A model generated the notes under the pieces. The model worked only from the letters and a program-made list of their open reading frames with translations, was not told where the DNA came from and searched no databases. Positions 62,364 through 64,000 of a DNA stretch of 64,000 nt are shown one piece after another. The DNA is from Pseudorasbora parva (Eukaryota; Chordata; Actinopteri; Cypriniformes; Gobionidae). Within the stretch, counting starts at the first letter, position 1. Every line of letters starts with the position of its first letter. The stretch covers positions 54,316,806 through 54,380,805 of the forward strand of contig NC_090173.1 of NCBI RefSeq assembly GCF_024679245.1, given 5' to 3'. The position numbers were made by a program, and so were the translations under genes.

Positions 62364-62912
62364 TAGGCACAATGTATAACGAACCAGCAACACATGAGGG
62401 AAAGAGCACACCTTAAAAAAGGGATCAGAAAACATTAGGAACAGGTGAACACACTCAGACAAACAAGGAGCAGAGAACATGAGGAGCACATGGCAAACAC
62501 AAACAAAGAATCCATGATTACGCACAACACAAACATAGAGACATAAAACAAAGACAAGACTGGCAGAACTGTCAGATGAAAACCCTGACAGAAGTATGTA
62601 GTAAGTAGCTTTGTTTAAAAGCATTAGACACACATCCAGCTCAAATGAACATTCAACTGACAAGTTTCTCATGAGCGTGCCAATGAGAGCAAGGGAAGTT
62701 GCTCTGGAATACAGCACACAAGTAATATGGATCAATTTTGTTAAATTTTCAAGCATGCCTCTCTCTCTCTCAACACTCTTCCTGGGGACCCATTGTTCTG
62801 GTCCAGTTTAGCTCCAACCCTAACCAATCACGCCTGAACCAGCTAATCAAGCTTGTCAAAGCACAGGCAGGTGTGCTGAAGCAGGTTAGGAATAAACTTA
62901 GCAGGACATTTG

Positions 62913-63412
62913 GGCTGCGTCCGAAACCTGGAAAATGCTGCCTTCGGAGGACACATCTGAAGGCAGGAAGGCATCAAGCTGAGTCCGAATCTAATGTTTG
63001 CTTCACTTCCTGTTTCCTGAGAGACCTTCATCTGATCGAGTTTTGAAGGCAGCGTACATGTGTCCTTCACTGCCTTTGATATCCCACAATCCTGTGCTTT
63101 CCATTCAGTGACAGTTGAGCTGGGAAAAAAGATGGCGTCCTAAAGTTACGTTTGCGGATCAGTTTGTGTGTAAATGTGTTTTTTACCAACATTTTCCACT
63201 TCTGATGTCATTTCTAGCGAGAAATCACTACTGTAGTAATTAAATATGTGTTTAGTTCTCACCAAAGCTCTCTCTATTTTGCTGTAGATCATTAAAGTGT
63301 TACCCTACCCCGAAAATTAGTTTCGTGAGGTGCCTTCGTGCACAAAACTTTGCCTGTAGAGTCATTGTCTGATGAGGCAACGAGTCAGCTGCCTAGGTTT
63401 TCGGATGCAGCC
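62913..63412. mobile_element. 500-bp element with GGCTGCGTCCGAAA termini
   Basis: The left end GGCTGCGTCCGAAACC is mirrored by TTTTCGGATGCAGCC at the right, giving terminal inverted repeats of about 15 bp with mismatches. Internally it holds CTGCCTTCGGAGGACAC and CACTTCTGATGTCATTTCTA, the same order as the copy at 45676-46150 and 48075-48190. No coding frame and no clean target duplication seen; probably a non-autonomous DNA transposon. Confidence 0.7.
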
Positions 63413-64000
63413 TTGGTCTACAGGAGCAGGGTTGACCTTGGCCTTTTAGCGAAAAGAAGAGGCTGACATTTGATACAGAGGGGAGAAGAATACGCTTTGA
63501 ACACAGATGCACTTTCAGCTATGAGCCATTGTGTTTAATGGTGTTTATTGACAGAGACAAATATTTGCAAACACTTAGCTCTATTATCATTTAGTAGAAT
63601 AAATGTATTAAATGGCTAACAAGATACGTCATTAAATAGCTAAATGTCTGTATTTTTTTCCCTCCACTGCTTAGTTATAGAACCAATATGTCCATACAAT
63701 TTCTCTATCACCTATGTGCGGTAAACAGCATCATGGGGTGTGGCTGGAATTGTTCAAGGCAAGATTGATACCTTTCTTTGTAACCACATTTTTTTAATGA
63801 ATATTTTTTATAAATAATTTATCCACACACATCATTTTTTAATTCATGTTCCCCTCACAATGACAACTCTTCTCTGATGACAGGTACACCCGATGTGAGT
63901 GAAGGTAGACAATAGTCCTTCCCTTCCAACATGAGATTGCAGCAATTGACAAATGACTAACTCAACTATCCAATCAATTTATTATGGAAAAAATCAATTC

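Larger units (their letters stand above)
60311..64000 (+). other. fscn2: fscn2 intron 1, partial
   Basis: No segment continues the fascin protein. At 63883 an AG is followed by GGTACACCCGATGTGAGTGA, but this translates to a short stretch with a stop and no fascin similarity, so exon 2 must lie past 64000. The intron is AT-rich and contains two dispersed repeats (62178-62363, 62913-63412). The frames inside it are not genes. Confidence 0.8.

Noticed and set aside
63883..63912. Possible fscn2 exon 2 after an AG at 63882
   Set aside because: The reading frame gives GTPDVSEGRQ and a stop, unlike the fascin sequence expected after RQG.

Overview
The window looks like repeat-dense genomic DNA of a teleost fish, probably a cyprinid. 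The evidence is a fascin-2 first exon with a normal eukaryotic splice donor, an L2-clade retrotransposon with the fish-type 3' end and TGAT-type tail, Tc1 remnants, several hAT-like and MITE-like elements, a SINE-type 3' tail at the very start, and long microsatellites and minisatellites. There is no operon structure and no prokaryotic signal. The only host gene I can name is fscn2 exon 1 at the right end (59485-60304, + strand). Nearly everything to its left is mobile or repetitive DNA.

Layout, left to right. 1-2.35 kb: SINE-like tail, (TA)n/(CA)n, then a 1.19-kb fold-back DNA transposon with a perfect 9-bp target duplication and a long internal palindrome. 3.7-8.3 kb: a satellite array with a 64-bp higher-order unit built from 22-bp and 42-bp parts. 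8.3-18.4 kb: MITEs, a truncated Tc1 copy, an old L2 copy, a tRNA-like SINE fragment and the first copies of a CACTGC-ended MITE family. 18.4-22.5 kb: a 42-bp minisatellite that is open in two reading frames but is not a gene. 22.5-27.1 kb: further MITE and hAT-type copies.

27.1-41.8 kb holds the most striking object: a near-perfect palindrome with two arms of about 7.3 kb around a 22-bp spacer. Each arm carries one intronless 235-codon ORF of no family I recognise, with a TATA-like box upstream and a poly(A) signal downstream. The arms differ by a handful of substitutions and by three units of a tetranucleotide tract. The spacer is asymmetric and carries the trace of a fold-back template switch at a 6-nt microhomology. 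The right end of the palindrome lies 26 bp from a hAT-like element with its own 8-bp target duplication.

43.6-49.3 kb: MITEs, a Tc1 transposase fragment and dispersed repeats. 49.8-55.5 kb: a 27-bp minisatellite split in two by a 5'-truncated L2 element. That L2 was itself broken later by a hAT-like insertion, a frameshift and a premature stop. 55.5-59.4 kb: no recognised gene. 59.5-64.0 kb: fscn2 exon 1 and part of its long first intron.

The genes do not form a pathway. The window is mainly a record of transposition, tandem expansion and one recent inverted duplication next to a conserved actin-bundling gene. Family names rest on reading motifs and terminal structures by eye; no database search was run.
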